Source: CAZWRK01 sp964635875 (GTDB lineage Bacteria > Pseudomonadota > Gammaproteobacteria > Burkholderiales > Aquaspirillaceae). From it: 19,125 bases of DNA. The position numbers and the translations under genes were made by a program. The stretch spans positions 1 to 19,125 of the forward strand of contig CAZWRK010000077.1 of the NCBI GenBank assembly GCA_964635875.1, read 5' to 3'. Below, in pieces: positions 7,837 through 13,546 of this stretch. Below the pieces are notes generated by a model. That model was not told the origin of the DNA and made no database searches. It was given only the letters and a program-made list of their open reading frames with translations. How positions within the stretch are numbered: position 1 is the first letter of the stretch; every line of letters begins with the position of its first letter.

Positions 7837-7872
7837 GGTGTTACGGTCCCCCTTACCGTAACACCTTTTTTT
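7837..7872 (+). terminator. Intrinsic terminator downstream of dcd
   Basis: A perfect 11-bp stem, GGTGTTACGGT / ACCGTAACACC, with a 7-base loop (CCCCCTT) is followed by seven T. It is oriented for dcd transcription and abuts the aroC stop codon on the other strand. The 96 bases between the dcd stop and this stem also contain a short hairpin (GGAGAA / TTCTCC, 7804-7821) of unknown meaning. Confidence 0.9.
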
Positions 7873-8964
7873 CTATTGGCCGGCAATCTTCGGCGTATTC
7901 ACCACCACATCACCGCATTGTGCGCGATGCCGCAGCGCATGATCCATTAAAGTCAACGCCAACATCGCCTCTGCAATAGGTGTCGCACGAATCCCAACAC
8001 AAGGATCATGACGACCGTGCGTTTCGATCTCAATCGCCTCTCCGTCTTTATTAATTGAGCGGCGAGGCTGCGAAATCGAAGAAGTCGGCTTAATCGCAAT
8101 CGAAACATCAATGACCTGCCCGGTCGAGATCCCGCCCAAAATCCCACCTGCGTAATTGCTCAAAAAGCCAGAAGGCGTCAATTCATCGCCGTGCTCACTG
8201 CCTTTTTGCGTCACGCATCCAAAACCTGCGCCAATTTCTACACCCTTGACCGCGTTAATGCTCATCATCGCGTAAGCAATATCCGCATCCAAGCGATCAA
8301 AGACCGGCTCACCCCAGCCCACAGGAACATTTTCTGCCACGACCCGTAAACGCGCACCGACTGAGTCTTGCGACTTCCGAATCGAATCCATATACGCCTC
8401 AAGTGTTGGAACCACACTTTGGTCTGCAGCAAAAAAAGTCGCGTCAACTTCATCCCACGATTTGAAAGGAATCTCGACGGTACCAATCTGAGTCAGGTGG
8501 CCCCGAACAACAATTCCAAATTTTTCTTTCAGCCATTTTTTCGCAATTGCGCCAGCCGCGACCCGTACAGCAGTTTCACGCGCCGAAGAACGACCGCCAC
8601 CCCGAGGATCCCGCACGCCATATTTGTGCCAATAGGTGTAATCCGCATGGCCCGGACGGAAAGTTTCGGCGATGTTTCCATAATCTTTGCTACGTTGATC
8701 TGTGTTACGGATGAGCAATCCAATCGGCGTTCCTGTTGTTTTACCCTCAAAAACCCCCGACAAAATCTCAACCGCATCCGGCTCTCGGCGCTGCGTCACA
8801 TGGCGACTGGTACCAGGCTTGCGTCGATTCAGTTCTAACTGAATCTCTTCCGCGCTAATTTCCAAACCCGGAGGGCAACCATCGACCACACAACCGATCG
8901 CCGGGCCATGCGATTCACCAAAGGATGTCACCGTAAAAAGAAGACCAAATGAATTGCCGGACAT
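7873..8964 (-). CDS. aroC: Chorismate synthase
   Basis: Last step of the shikimate pathway: converts 5-enolpyruvylshikimate-3-phosphate to chorismate with reduced FMN. It has 363 residues and all three family signatures: GESHGPAIGCVVDGCPPGL (residues 16-34), RPGHADYTYWHKYGVRDPRG with GGRSSARETA (103-132), and GRHDPC (around 317-322). The conserved histidines H19 and H106 are present. The start MSGNSFGLLFTVTSFGE matches the family N-terminus, although no good Shine-Dalgarno precedes it; instead a 15-bp palindrome occupies positions about 8-22 before the start codon. It lies 100 bases downstream of cysM on the same strand. A -10-like TAAAAT (8999-9004) may give it its own promoter, but a clear -35 is lacking. 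Confidence 0.98.
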   Translation of the reverse strand: MSGNSFGLLFTVTSFGESHGPAIGCVVDGCPPGLEISAEEIQLELNRRKPGTSRHVTQRREPDAVEILSGVFEGKTTGTPIGLLIRNTDQRSKDYGNIAETFRPGHADYTYWHKYGVRDPRGGGRSSARETAVRVAAGAIAKKWLKEKFGIVVRGHLTQIGTVEIPFKSWDEVDATFFAADQSVVPTLEAYMDSIRKSQDSVGARLRVVAENVPVGWGEPVFDRLDADIAYAMMSINAVKGVEIGAGFGCVTQKGSEHGDELTPSGFLSNYAGGILGGISTGQVIDVSIAIKPTSSISQPRRSINKDGEAIEIETHGRHDPCVGIRATPIAEAMLALTLMDHALRHRAQCGDVVVNTPKIAGQ

Positions 8965-8971
8965 AAAATGC

Positions 8972-8986
8972 TTTCTGAGTCAGAAA
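8972..8986. repeat. 15-bp palindrome immediately before the aroC start codon
   Basis: TTTCTGA-G-TCAGAAA is a perfect 7-bp inverted repeat around one base, located where the aroC ribosome site would be expected. As RNA it could form a small hairpin; as DNA it could be an operator just downstream of the -10-like TAAAAT. There is no U-run on the minus strand after it, so it is not a cysM terminator. Confidence 0.4.
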
Positions 8987-9064
8987 CAGAAAAAAACGAT
9001 TTTAACAAAGCATGCGACACTCTTCCGAACAGAAAACGCCTAAGCCCCACGAATCCACCAACCA

Positions 9065-9964
9065 CTACGCAGGAAACAGCCCCGTCGACAGATATCGATC
9101 ACCCCGATCGCAGACGATCGAAACGATCACAGCATTTTCAAGCTGTTCAGATAATTTCAACGCAACCGCCAATGCCCCTCCCGAAGAAGGCCCAGCCAAA
9201 ATTCCCTCTTCGCGAGCTAAACGACGTGCAGTCTCCTCCGCATCGGCTTGATGAATATATTCAATCGTATCAATACGCGAATAGTCACAGATCGCGGGCA
9301 AATAAGCATCTTCCCATTTGCGAATACCGGGAATTTGGCTCCCCTGCTCCGGCTGAACGCCGATAATTTGGATTTTTGGGTTTTGCGACTTCAAAAACGT
9401 AGAGGTGCCCATAATGGTACCGGTCGTCCCCATGCTTGAAACAAAGTGCGTGACCGAACCCGCTGTATCGCGCCAAATTTCAGGCCCTGTCGTCTCAATA
9501 TGTGCGAGGGGATTATCTGGATTAGAGAACTGATCCAAAATACATCCGACCCCGGCATCTCGTAAGCGGCGCGCCTCGTCAATCGCCCCCGGCATAGAAC
9601 GCTCAGCAGGCGTCAAGACCACTTCCGCGCCATACGCCTTCATAGTCTGCACCCGTTCTACACTCGAATTTTCAGGCATCACTAAAATCATGCGATAGCC
9701 CATCATCGCCGCCGCCATCGCCAGTGCAATTCCGGTATTCCCAGAGGTTGGCTCGATAAGGGTATCACCAGGATGAATAATCCCTTTTGCTTCTGCCTGA
9801 CGAATCATGGATAAAGCAGGCCGATCTTTGACCGAGCCCGCTGGGTTGTTTCCTTCTAATTTGACTAACACAACATTGCTAGTCTTTCCTGGCAAGCGCT
9901 TTAAACGCACCAGCGGCGTATTTCCAACAAACTCTTCTAAATAACCAAACTTAGGCAAAGCCAT
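9065..9964 (-). CDS. cysM: Cysteine synthase B (O-acetylserine sulfhydrylase B)
   Basis: PLP enzyme that makes cysteine from O-acetylserine; the CysM type can also use thiosulfate, giving S-sulfocysteine. I choose the ATG at 9962-9964 (MALPKFGYLEEFVGNTPLVR), with GGAG six bases upstream, giving 299 residues, close to E. coli CysM (303). The frame is open 22 codons further upstream, but that extension lacks support. KLEGNNPAGSVKDRPALSMI carries the PLP lysine (K46). The LEGNNPAGS form, rather than LEFFNPGGS, distinguishes CysM from CysK. PTSGNTGIALAMA and the C-terminal CDRGDRYLSTGLF fit the subfamily. It is first of a probable cysM-aroC pair and divergent from the arsR-type gene. Confidence 0.95.
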   Translation of the reverse strand: MALPKFGYLEEFVGNTPLVRLKRLPGKTSNVVLVKLEGNNPAGSVKDRPALSMIRQAEAKGIIHPGDTLIEPTSGNTGIALAMAAAMMGYRMILVMPENSSVERVQTMKAYGAEVVLTPAERSMPGAIDEARRLRDAGVGCILDQFSNPDNPLAHIETTGPEIWRDTAGSVTHFVSSMGTTGTIMGTSTFLKSQNPKIQIIGVQPEQGSQIPGIRKWEDAYLPAICDYSRIDTIEYIHQADAEETARRLAREEGILAGPSSGGALAVALKLSEQLENAVIVSIVCDRGDRYLSTGLFPA

Positions 9965-10070
9965 ACCCCGCTCCAAATATGCACTTAAGCAGAAAATCGA
10001 TTGAGGGTGCAGTCTACTCTGGGCATTCAATAGAACAAAAATCGCTCACCTCTTTACTTATTCCTAATCA

Positions 10071-10086
10071 TGCTTTAGCTAAAGCA
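10071..10086. repeat. 16-bp perfect palindrome between cysM and the arsR-type gene
   Basis: TGCTTTAG-CTAAAGCA is a perfect palindrome with no spacer, located in the divergent intergenic region about 107 bases upstream of the cysM start and 55 bases upstream of the regulator gene. Its TTAG/CTAA half-sites echo the CTAAWTTAG core found at 10128-10136 and 10483-10491. It is a plausible operator for one or both directions; this is inference from symmetry and position. Confidence 0.45.
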
Positions 10087-10105
10087 ACATCTCGATAAAC
10101 ATGCC

Positions 10106-10136
10106 TTGACTTTTATTTCGCAAAAAGCTAATTTAG
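10106..10136 (+). promoter_or_regulatory. Promoter-like element with repeated operator, copy 1 (arsR-type gene)
   Basis: TTGACT (10106-10111) and TAATTT (10129-10134) form a 17-bp-spaced -35/-10 pair. Overlapping it is TTATTTCGCA-N5-CTAATTTAG (10113-10136), which recurs at 10468-10491 with one difference in the palindromic core. If this is the active promoter, transcription starts near the ATG at 10141 and the mRNA is nearly leaderless. No good Shine-Dalgarno precedes that ATG, which fits. Confidence 0.6.
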
Positions 10137-10140
10137 AAAA

Positions 10141-10449
10141 ATGAAAGACAATATACAGCTCTCAGAACAAATCCGCCCACATGCAGAAGAAGCCGCGCGT
10201 TTTCTGAAGGCGTTGGCGCACCCAGAACGCCTCATGATTCTGTGCCACTTAGTTGATGGAGAGCAATCAGCAGGGGAACTTTGGCGGCGCTCCACCCTCA
10301 GCCAGTCCGCATTCTCACAGCACTTAGGCGTCCTCCGCGAAGAACGTCTCGTGAGTTGTCGCAAAGAAGCACAAACCGTTTTTTATCAGTTTAACCACCC
10401 AGCAGCAGGCCAGCTCCTCACAGTTCTGAAGCAAAATTTCTGCCCGTAG
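10141..10449 (+). CDS. ArsR/SmtB-family repressor, BigR/YgaV-like (putative persulfide or redox sensor)
   Basis: A 102-residue winged-helix repressor. The HTH covers about residues 43-71 (AGELWRRSTLSQSAFSQHLG followed by VLREERLV), and the N-terminal LKALAHPERLMILCHLVDGE is the family core. C35 in the LMILC segment and C101 in the terminal NFCP match the two-cysteine pair that forms di- or tetrasulfide bridges in BigR and SqrR; E. coli YgaV also ends in YCP. A third cysteine, C73, lies in the wing. No ArsR-type metal motif CxC(W) is seen. Known relatives derepress sulfide or peroxide detoxification genes when reactive sulfur species appear; that this protein does so is inferred. It probably represses itself and the adjacent AhpD-like gene through the repeated element at 10113-10136 and 10468-10491. 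It is divergent from cysM. Confidence 0.85.
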   Translation: MKDNIQLSEQIRPHAEEAARFLKALAHPERLMILCHLVDGEQSAGELWRRSTLSQSAFSQHLGVLREERLVSCRKEAQTVFYQFNHPAAGQLLTVLKQNFCP

Positions 10450-10460
10450 TAACTATTTTT

Positions 10461-10491
10461 TTACCGATTATTTCGCATTTTTCTAAATTAG
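10461..10491 (+). promoter_or_regulatory. Promoter-like element with repeated operator, copy 2 (AhpD-like gene)
   Basis: TTATTTCGCA-N5-CTAAATTAG (10468-10491) repeats the element before the regulator gene with identical spacing. Hexamers TTACCG (10461-10466) and TAAATT (10484-10489) sit at the same offsets as the -35/-10 pair of copy 1, but are weaker. The implied start near 10496 would fall after the AGGAG at 10490-10494, so the element may act mainly as an operator on read-through from the regulator promoter. Confidence 0.5.
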
Positions 10492-10504
10492 GAGAACAAA
10501 ATTG

Positions 10505-10855
10505 ATGGCTGCCAACTACACTGAATTGACCCGAAAAGTGGCAAAAACTTTATCTGGATTTAAAAAATCTCAGCCCGATCCTATTAATGCTTTTTATCAA
10601 ATGGCCGCAGCAGCAGGGCGTGATGGTGCTGTCGATGCGAAAACAAAAGAGTTTGTTGCAATTGGGATTGCTGTTGCGAGCCGCTGCGATGACTGCATTG
10701 GCTTTCACGTTCAGGCACTGATCAAACTTGGGACCAGCCGTGCGGAATTGGAAGAAGTTTTAGCCACCGCCGTTTATATGGGTGGCGGCCCGTCCTTGAT
10801 GTATGCATCACATGCGCTAATGGCCTACGACGAATTTACCGCGCCACAGGCCTAA
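10505..10855 (+). CDS. AhpD-like / carboxymuconolactone decarboxylase family protein
   Basis: A 116-residue all-alpha AhpD-fold protein. The family active site is complete: E49, then C61-D-D-C64 and H68, with the same E-12-C-xx-C-xxx-H spacing as the AhpD proton relay. Members of this type act as thiol-dependent peroxidases or oxidoreductases; the substrate here is unknown. A true carboxymuconolactone decarboxylase is unlikely because there are no aromatic-degradation neighbours and the CxxC pair is present. Start choice: AGGAG at 10490-10494 is 10 bases from this ATG and 7 bases from the in-frame TTG at 10502, so one extra residue is possible. It lies 55 bases after the arsR-type gene and is probably controlled by it. 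Confidence 0.87.
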   Translation: MAANYTELTRKVAKTLSGFKKSQPDPINAFYQMAAAAGRDGAVDAKTKEFVAIGIAVASRCDDCIGFHVQALIKLGTSRAELEEVLATAVYMGGGPSLMYASHALMAYDEFTAPQA

Positions 10856-10865
10856 AAACGACGAA

Positions 10866-10960
10866 AGAGGCGTGATTTTCCGCAAAAAGATATCACCCTC
10901 TATCGCTGCAACGCAGCAATTGGCATGATGTACTCCACCCTGAAGATGGAGCACATCATG
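10866..10960 (+). promoter_or_regulatory. Structured leader of the MetX-like gene: three hairpins, the last masking SD and start codon
   Basis: Hairpin I: AGAGG(C)GTGAT (10866-10876) pairs with ATCACCCTCT (10892-10901) with one bulged C. Hairpin II: GCTGC-AAC-GCAGC (10905-10917). Hairpin III: CATGATGT (10924-10931) pairs with ACATCATG (10953-10960), then after one mismatch CTCCA (10933-10937) pairs with TGGAG (10947-10951), closing a 9-base loop. Hairpin III buries the GGAG ribosome site and the ATG at 10958. No U-run follows any of them, so they are not intrinsic terminators. I recognise no known riboswitch class. Confidence 0.55.
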
Positions 10961-12043
10961 CCCGCACTCCCGCTAATCGAAAAACATCGTTGCCGTATTC
11001 GCGACCTCGTCACAGTTGAAGGCACAACCTTGCCTGATTTTGATCTCGGTTATGAGTGCTACGGAACACTTAACGCGGAACGAGATAATGTCATCCTGAT
11101 TTGCCATTACTTCTCCGGAGACAGCCATGCAGCTGGCCGCTATACCGAAGAGGATCCGCTACCAGGCTGGTGGGATAGTATTATTGGCCCCGAAAAAGCA
11201 ATTGATACCAACCGGTTTTTTGTCATTTGCTCGGACACGCTCGTCAATCAAAACAAACACGCCATCGCATCTGGGCCTGCCAGCCTTGACCCTAGCACAA
11301 ACCAACCCTATGGCATGCGCTTCCCAACCATTACTATGCGCGATTTCGTAAACGCCCAACGGCAACTATTGCGGAGCTTAAACATCGAGCAGATTTATGC
11401 TGTTGCGGGACCGTCGATGGGCTCAATGCAAGCGCTTACATGGGCAGCGGCTTATCCTAATGAAGTAAAAAGAGTCATTGCGGTCATTCCTGCGGGCCTT
11501 TCCGCGGACGCGTACTTAATTGAGCGCACCCAACAATGGGCAGACAGCATTCAGCTTGATCCTGCTTGGAATAATGGCGACTACTATAACGAAGGGAATG
11601 CACCTACCACGGGCTTAAGTCATGCCGTTCGCCAAATCATCCTATCTGCGCTGCATCCCGATACATTGCACCCCATTTATGGTCGCCGGAAACATGAAAA
11701 TGGCCGATACGCCATCTTGGAAGGCTTCAAGAAGAATGCTCATGCCGTTGCAGCACTGAGCGATGCCAACGCCATTCTTTATTTAGTTGAAGCGAATCAG
11801 CGCTACGACTTGCTGGAAGACCCCGTGCAGGGCGATGCGAGACTGATTAGCGCGCCCATGTTATTTATCACGGCCGAGTCAGATTTACTTCTGTTTCCTG
11901 AGCGTGCGCAATCCACCGCAGAATGGTTACGTAGACAAGGAAAACATGTTCAATATTTCGAGATTGAAGGCTGTGGTGGCCACTTAGATGGCGTTTCTAA
12001 CATCGTGGAAGCAGAAGATGCTATCCGAGCATTTTTACTATAA
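10958..12043 (+). CDS. MetX-like alpha/beta hydrolase (homoserine acetyltransferase family; possibly an esterase)
   Basis: An alpha/beta-hydrolase-fold protein of the homoserine O-acetyltransferase family. I choose the ATG at 10958 (MPALPLIEKHRCRIRDLV, 361 residues) because GGAG lies six bases upstream; in-frame ATGs at 10925, 10928 and 10946 lack ribosome sites. Catalytic triad candidates are S153 in AGPSMGSMQALTWA, D309 in AESDLLLFP and H342 in GCGGHLDG. The conserved HxxxGD and GWWDSIIGPEKAIDTNRFFV blocks are present. However, the stretch where true MetX has GGCxGSTGP reads CSDTLVNQNKHAIASGPASL, as in a divergent MetX-like subgroup annotated as putative esterases. Acyl transfer to homoserine is therefore uncertain. 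It follows the AhpD-like gene after about 100 bases of structured leader and ends at a strong terminator. Confidence 0.85.
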   Translation: MPALPLIEKHRCRIRDLVTVEGTTLPDFDLGYECYGTLNAERDNVILICHYFSGDSHAAGRYTEEDPLPGWWDSIIGPEKAIDTNRFFVICSDTLVNQNKHAIASGPASLDPSTNQPYGMRFPTITMRDFVNAQRQLLRSLNIEQIYAVAGPSMGSMQALTWAAAYPNEVKRVIAVIPAGLSADAYLIERTQQWADSIQLDPAWNNGDYYNEGNAPTTGLSHAVRQIILSALHPDTLHPIYGRRKHENGRYAILEGFKKNAHAVAALSDANAILYLVEANQRYDLLEDPVQGDARLISAPMLFITAESDLLLFPERAQSTAEWLRRQGKHVQYFEIEGCGGHLDGVSNIVEAEDAIRAFLL

Positions 12044-12047
12044 ATCA

Positions 12048-12090
12048 CATAAAAAAATCCCGTTATTTAAAGTAACGGGATTTTTTTATG
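12048..12090. terminator. Bidirectional intrinsic terminator
   Basis: CATAAAAAAATCCCGTTA (12048-12065) and TAACGGGATTTTTTTATG (12073-12090) form a perfect 18-bp stem around a 7-base loop, with seven A on one side and seven T on the other. It serves the MetX-like gene on the plus strand and the convergent small gene on the minus strand, whose stop codon is three bases away. Confidence 0.95.
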
Positions 12091-12092
12091 TC

Positions 12093-12380
12093 TTACTGCT
12101 CTGAATGCGCAACCTCTTCTACTTGTTGAGGCGGGGGCATATCCAAGTCATCACGCACAACCGCACGTGCAACTGTCGGCTTTGCCACATCTAAAACCAT
12201 ATTCACGCTTCCCGTCGGCAATAGCACCTCTGGCTCAAGTGCACGCTTTTGCACGACGGTACGCGCCTCCTTGCTCGTCAATAACTCAAAAGCATCAAAA
12301 ACAGCCTTACTGCTAATAATCAGCAATAGTAGAAATAACAAACCAAAGAAACGCTTAATCCAAATACCCATCATCATCAT
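12093..12380 (-). CDS. Small membrane-anchored protein of unknown function
   Basis: I do not recognise this 95-residue protein. After the start it has a basic turn (WIKR) and one strongly hydrophobic helix, FFGLLFLLLLIISS (about residues 8-24), then a soluble tail with mixed charges (LTSKEARTVVQKRALEPEVL) and a proline/glutamine-rich acidic end (DDLDMPPPQQVEEVAHSEQ). The likely topology is an inner-membrane N-terminal anchor with the tail in the periplasm. The start is a run of four in-frame ATG codons (12369-12380) preceded by AGG only three bases upstream; ribosome spacing favours the third or fourth. It has its own candidate promoter at 12417-12444. The upstream neighbour on the same strand is the YcbL-like hydrolase, 95 bases away. 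Confidence 0.7.
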   Translation of the reverse strand: MMMMGIWIKRFFGLLFLLLLIISSKAVFDAFELLTSKEARTVVQKRALEPEVLLPTGSVNMVLDVAKPTVARAVVRDDLDMPPPQQVEEVAHSEQ

Positions 12381-12416
12381 CAACCTAAATAGGAATTACC
12401 ATCCACCCACCTATGG

Positions 12417-12444
12417 ATTATGGCCGAGAAATACGCGAGCTCAA
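12417..12444 (-). promoter_or_regulatory. Candidate sigma-70 promoter of the small membrane-anchored protein gene
   Basis: On the minus strand TTGAGC (12439-12444) and CATAAT (12417-12422) are separated by 16 bp; the -10 matches five of six consensus positions and the -35 four. The implied start near 12410 leaves a leader of about 30 bases. Confidence 0.4.
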
Positions 12445-12478
12445 GCATAAATCATTGATCTCAGCACTCCTCAAAAAA

Positions 12479-13123
12479 CTAACCATAACGGCGGTCAGAG
12501 ACAAAAGGATTATCCTCCCGCTCATCACCGAAAGTGGAATCAGGGCCATGACCTGGCGTAAAGCGTACATCGTCACCTAGTGGAAAGAGCACCTCACGAA
12601 TCGAACGAATCAAAGTTTGATAATCCCCTTGAGGAAAATCCGTTCGCCCGATCGAGCCTGCGAATAACACATCACCCACCCACGCGTGTCGCGCGTCACG
12701 ATCAAAAAATACGACATGTCCCGGCGTATGTCCTGGGCAATGCAAAACCTCTAATTGACGTGCGCCACACATCACGACATCACCCGCGGACAGAGTCTGA
12801 TCCACCGTTAAATTGGGCGTATGAGGAAAGCCAAACATTTTTGACTGCTGCGCCAAGCCATCCAGCCAAAATTGATCCGCGACATGCGGACCAACAACAG
12901 GCACGCCAAGCGCAGTCGCTAGCTCACGAGCGCCACCCACATGGTCTAAATGCCCGTGCGTCAGCAGCACCTTTGCCACACGTACGTTTTCCTCTGAAAT
13001 CGCACTTAGAATGCGCGGAACATCACCACCGGGGTCTACCACCACCGCTTCGCGCGTACCGTCACACCAAATCAAAGAACAATTTTGTTCAAACGGGGTA
13101 ACAGGGATAATGCGTAAACCCAC
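12479..13123 (-). CDS. YcbL-type metallo-beta-lactamase-fold hydrolase (glyoxalase II-like)
   Basis: A 214-residue metal-dependent hydrolase of the metallo-beta-lactamase fold. The zinc-binding motif THGHLDHVGG gives H56, H58, D60 and H61; further ligands are H132 in CPGHTPGH, D151 in WVGDVLFAGSIGRTD and H192 in TPGHGPDSTFG. Size and motifs match E. coli YcbL/GloB2, a minor glyoxalase II that hydrolyses S-lactoylglutathione. Persulfide dioxygenases share this fold, but the compact 214-residue form with GSIGRTDFP favours the YcbL group. The start is GTG at 13121-13123 with AAGGAG six bases upstream. It is transcribed divergently from the cysteine-cluster gene, 51 bases away. Confidence 0.9.
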   Translation of the reverse strand: MGLRIIPVTPFEQNCSLIWCDGTREAVVVDPGGDVPRILSAISEENVRVAKVLLTHGHLDHVGGARELATALGVPVVGPHVADQFWLDGLAQQSKMFGFPHTPNLTVDQTLSAGDVVMCGARQLEVLHCPGHTPGHVVFFDRDARHAWVGDVLFAGSIGRTDFPQGDYQTLIRSIREVLFPLGDDVRFTPGHGPDSTFGDEREDNPFVSDRRYG

Positions 13124-13174
13124 AGTAAACTCCTTAATTCAGTCAGGAATGCGATTATCAAGGACTAAGGGCTG

Positions 13175-13519
13175 ATGAACAAATCTTTCCAGTGTATTTC
13201 ACAACAAATTATTATTCTTAATGCGCATGCGCCCAAAAAACCAGATGTAGGCGCGCCTTGCAATGGTTGCGGCGTCTGTTGTGCCGCAGAACCTTGCCCC
13301 CCCGCACAACTCCTCCTCAAAGCGCCCCTACAAGAACCCTGCCCAGCCCTCGAATGGGAAGAAGCCCAACAGCAATACCGTTGCGGCCTCCTTTCTCAGC
13401 CAAACCACTACCTTCGCTGGTTACCTCACGCCTTAAGTTCAATCGCCAAGCCCGTTATTCGCACCATGATCCACGCCAATCAAGGCTGTGACTCCGATGC
13501 AGAAGACATAACGGAATAA
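13175..13519 (+). CDS. Small cysteine-cluster protein, putative metal or Fe-S binding (YkgJ-like motif)
   Basis: A 114-residue protein whose centre carries PCNGCGVCCAAEPCPPAQLL, with cysteines at 29, 32, 35, 36 and 41, followed by C56, C70 (QYRCGLL) and C105. The CxxCxxCC cluster resembles YkgJ-type putative zinc/iron-chelating proteins, and proteins of this shape occur as hypotheticals in betaproteobacteria. There is no signal peptide or clear membrane helix. The ATG at 13175 is preceded by AAGGGCTG. No function can be stated. It converges with the chemoreceptor gene 27 bases downstream without an obvious terminator, and is divergent from the YcbL-like gene. Confidence 0.75.
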   Translation: MNKSFQCISQQIIILNAHAPKKPDVGAPCNGCGVCCAAEPCPPAQLLLKAPLQEPCPALEWEEAQQQYRCGLLSQPNHYLRWLPHALSSIAKPVIRTMIHANQGCDSDAEDITE

Positions 13520-13546
13520 GCAAAATTGATGCTTTAAGCGCCCTTA

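Noticed and set aside
7822..7950. Short ORF starting MCEWFGVTVPL after an AAAGGAG-like sequence
   Set aside because: It runs through the dcd terminator and into the antisense of aroC; the SD-ATG distance is about 14 bases and there is no sign of coding constraint.
8368..8838. 156-codon open frame on the plus strand
   Set aside because: Antisense shadow of aroC; the protein reads as low-complexity basic sequence.
10505..10855. Literal 4-carboxymuconolactone decarboxylase function
   Set aside because: The CxxC plus E/H relay and the absence of aromatic catabolism genes favour the AhpD-like thiol group within the same superfamily.
12580..13101. 173-codon open frame on the plus strand
   Set aside because: Antisense to the YcbL-like gene, with proline/histidine-rich composition typical of a shadow frame.
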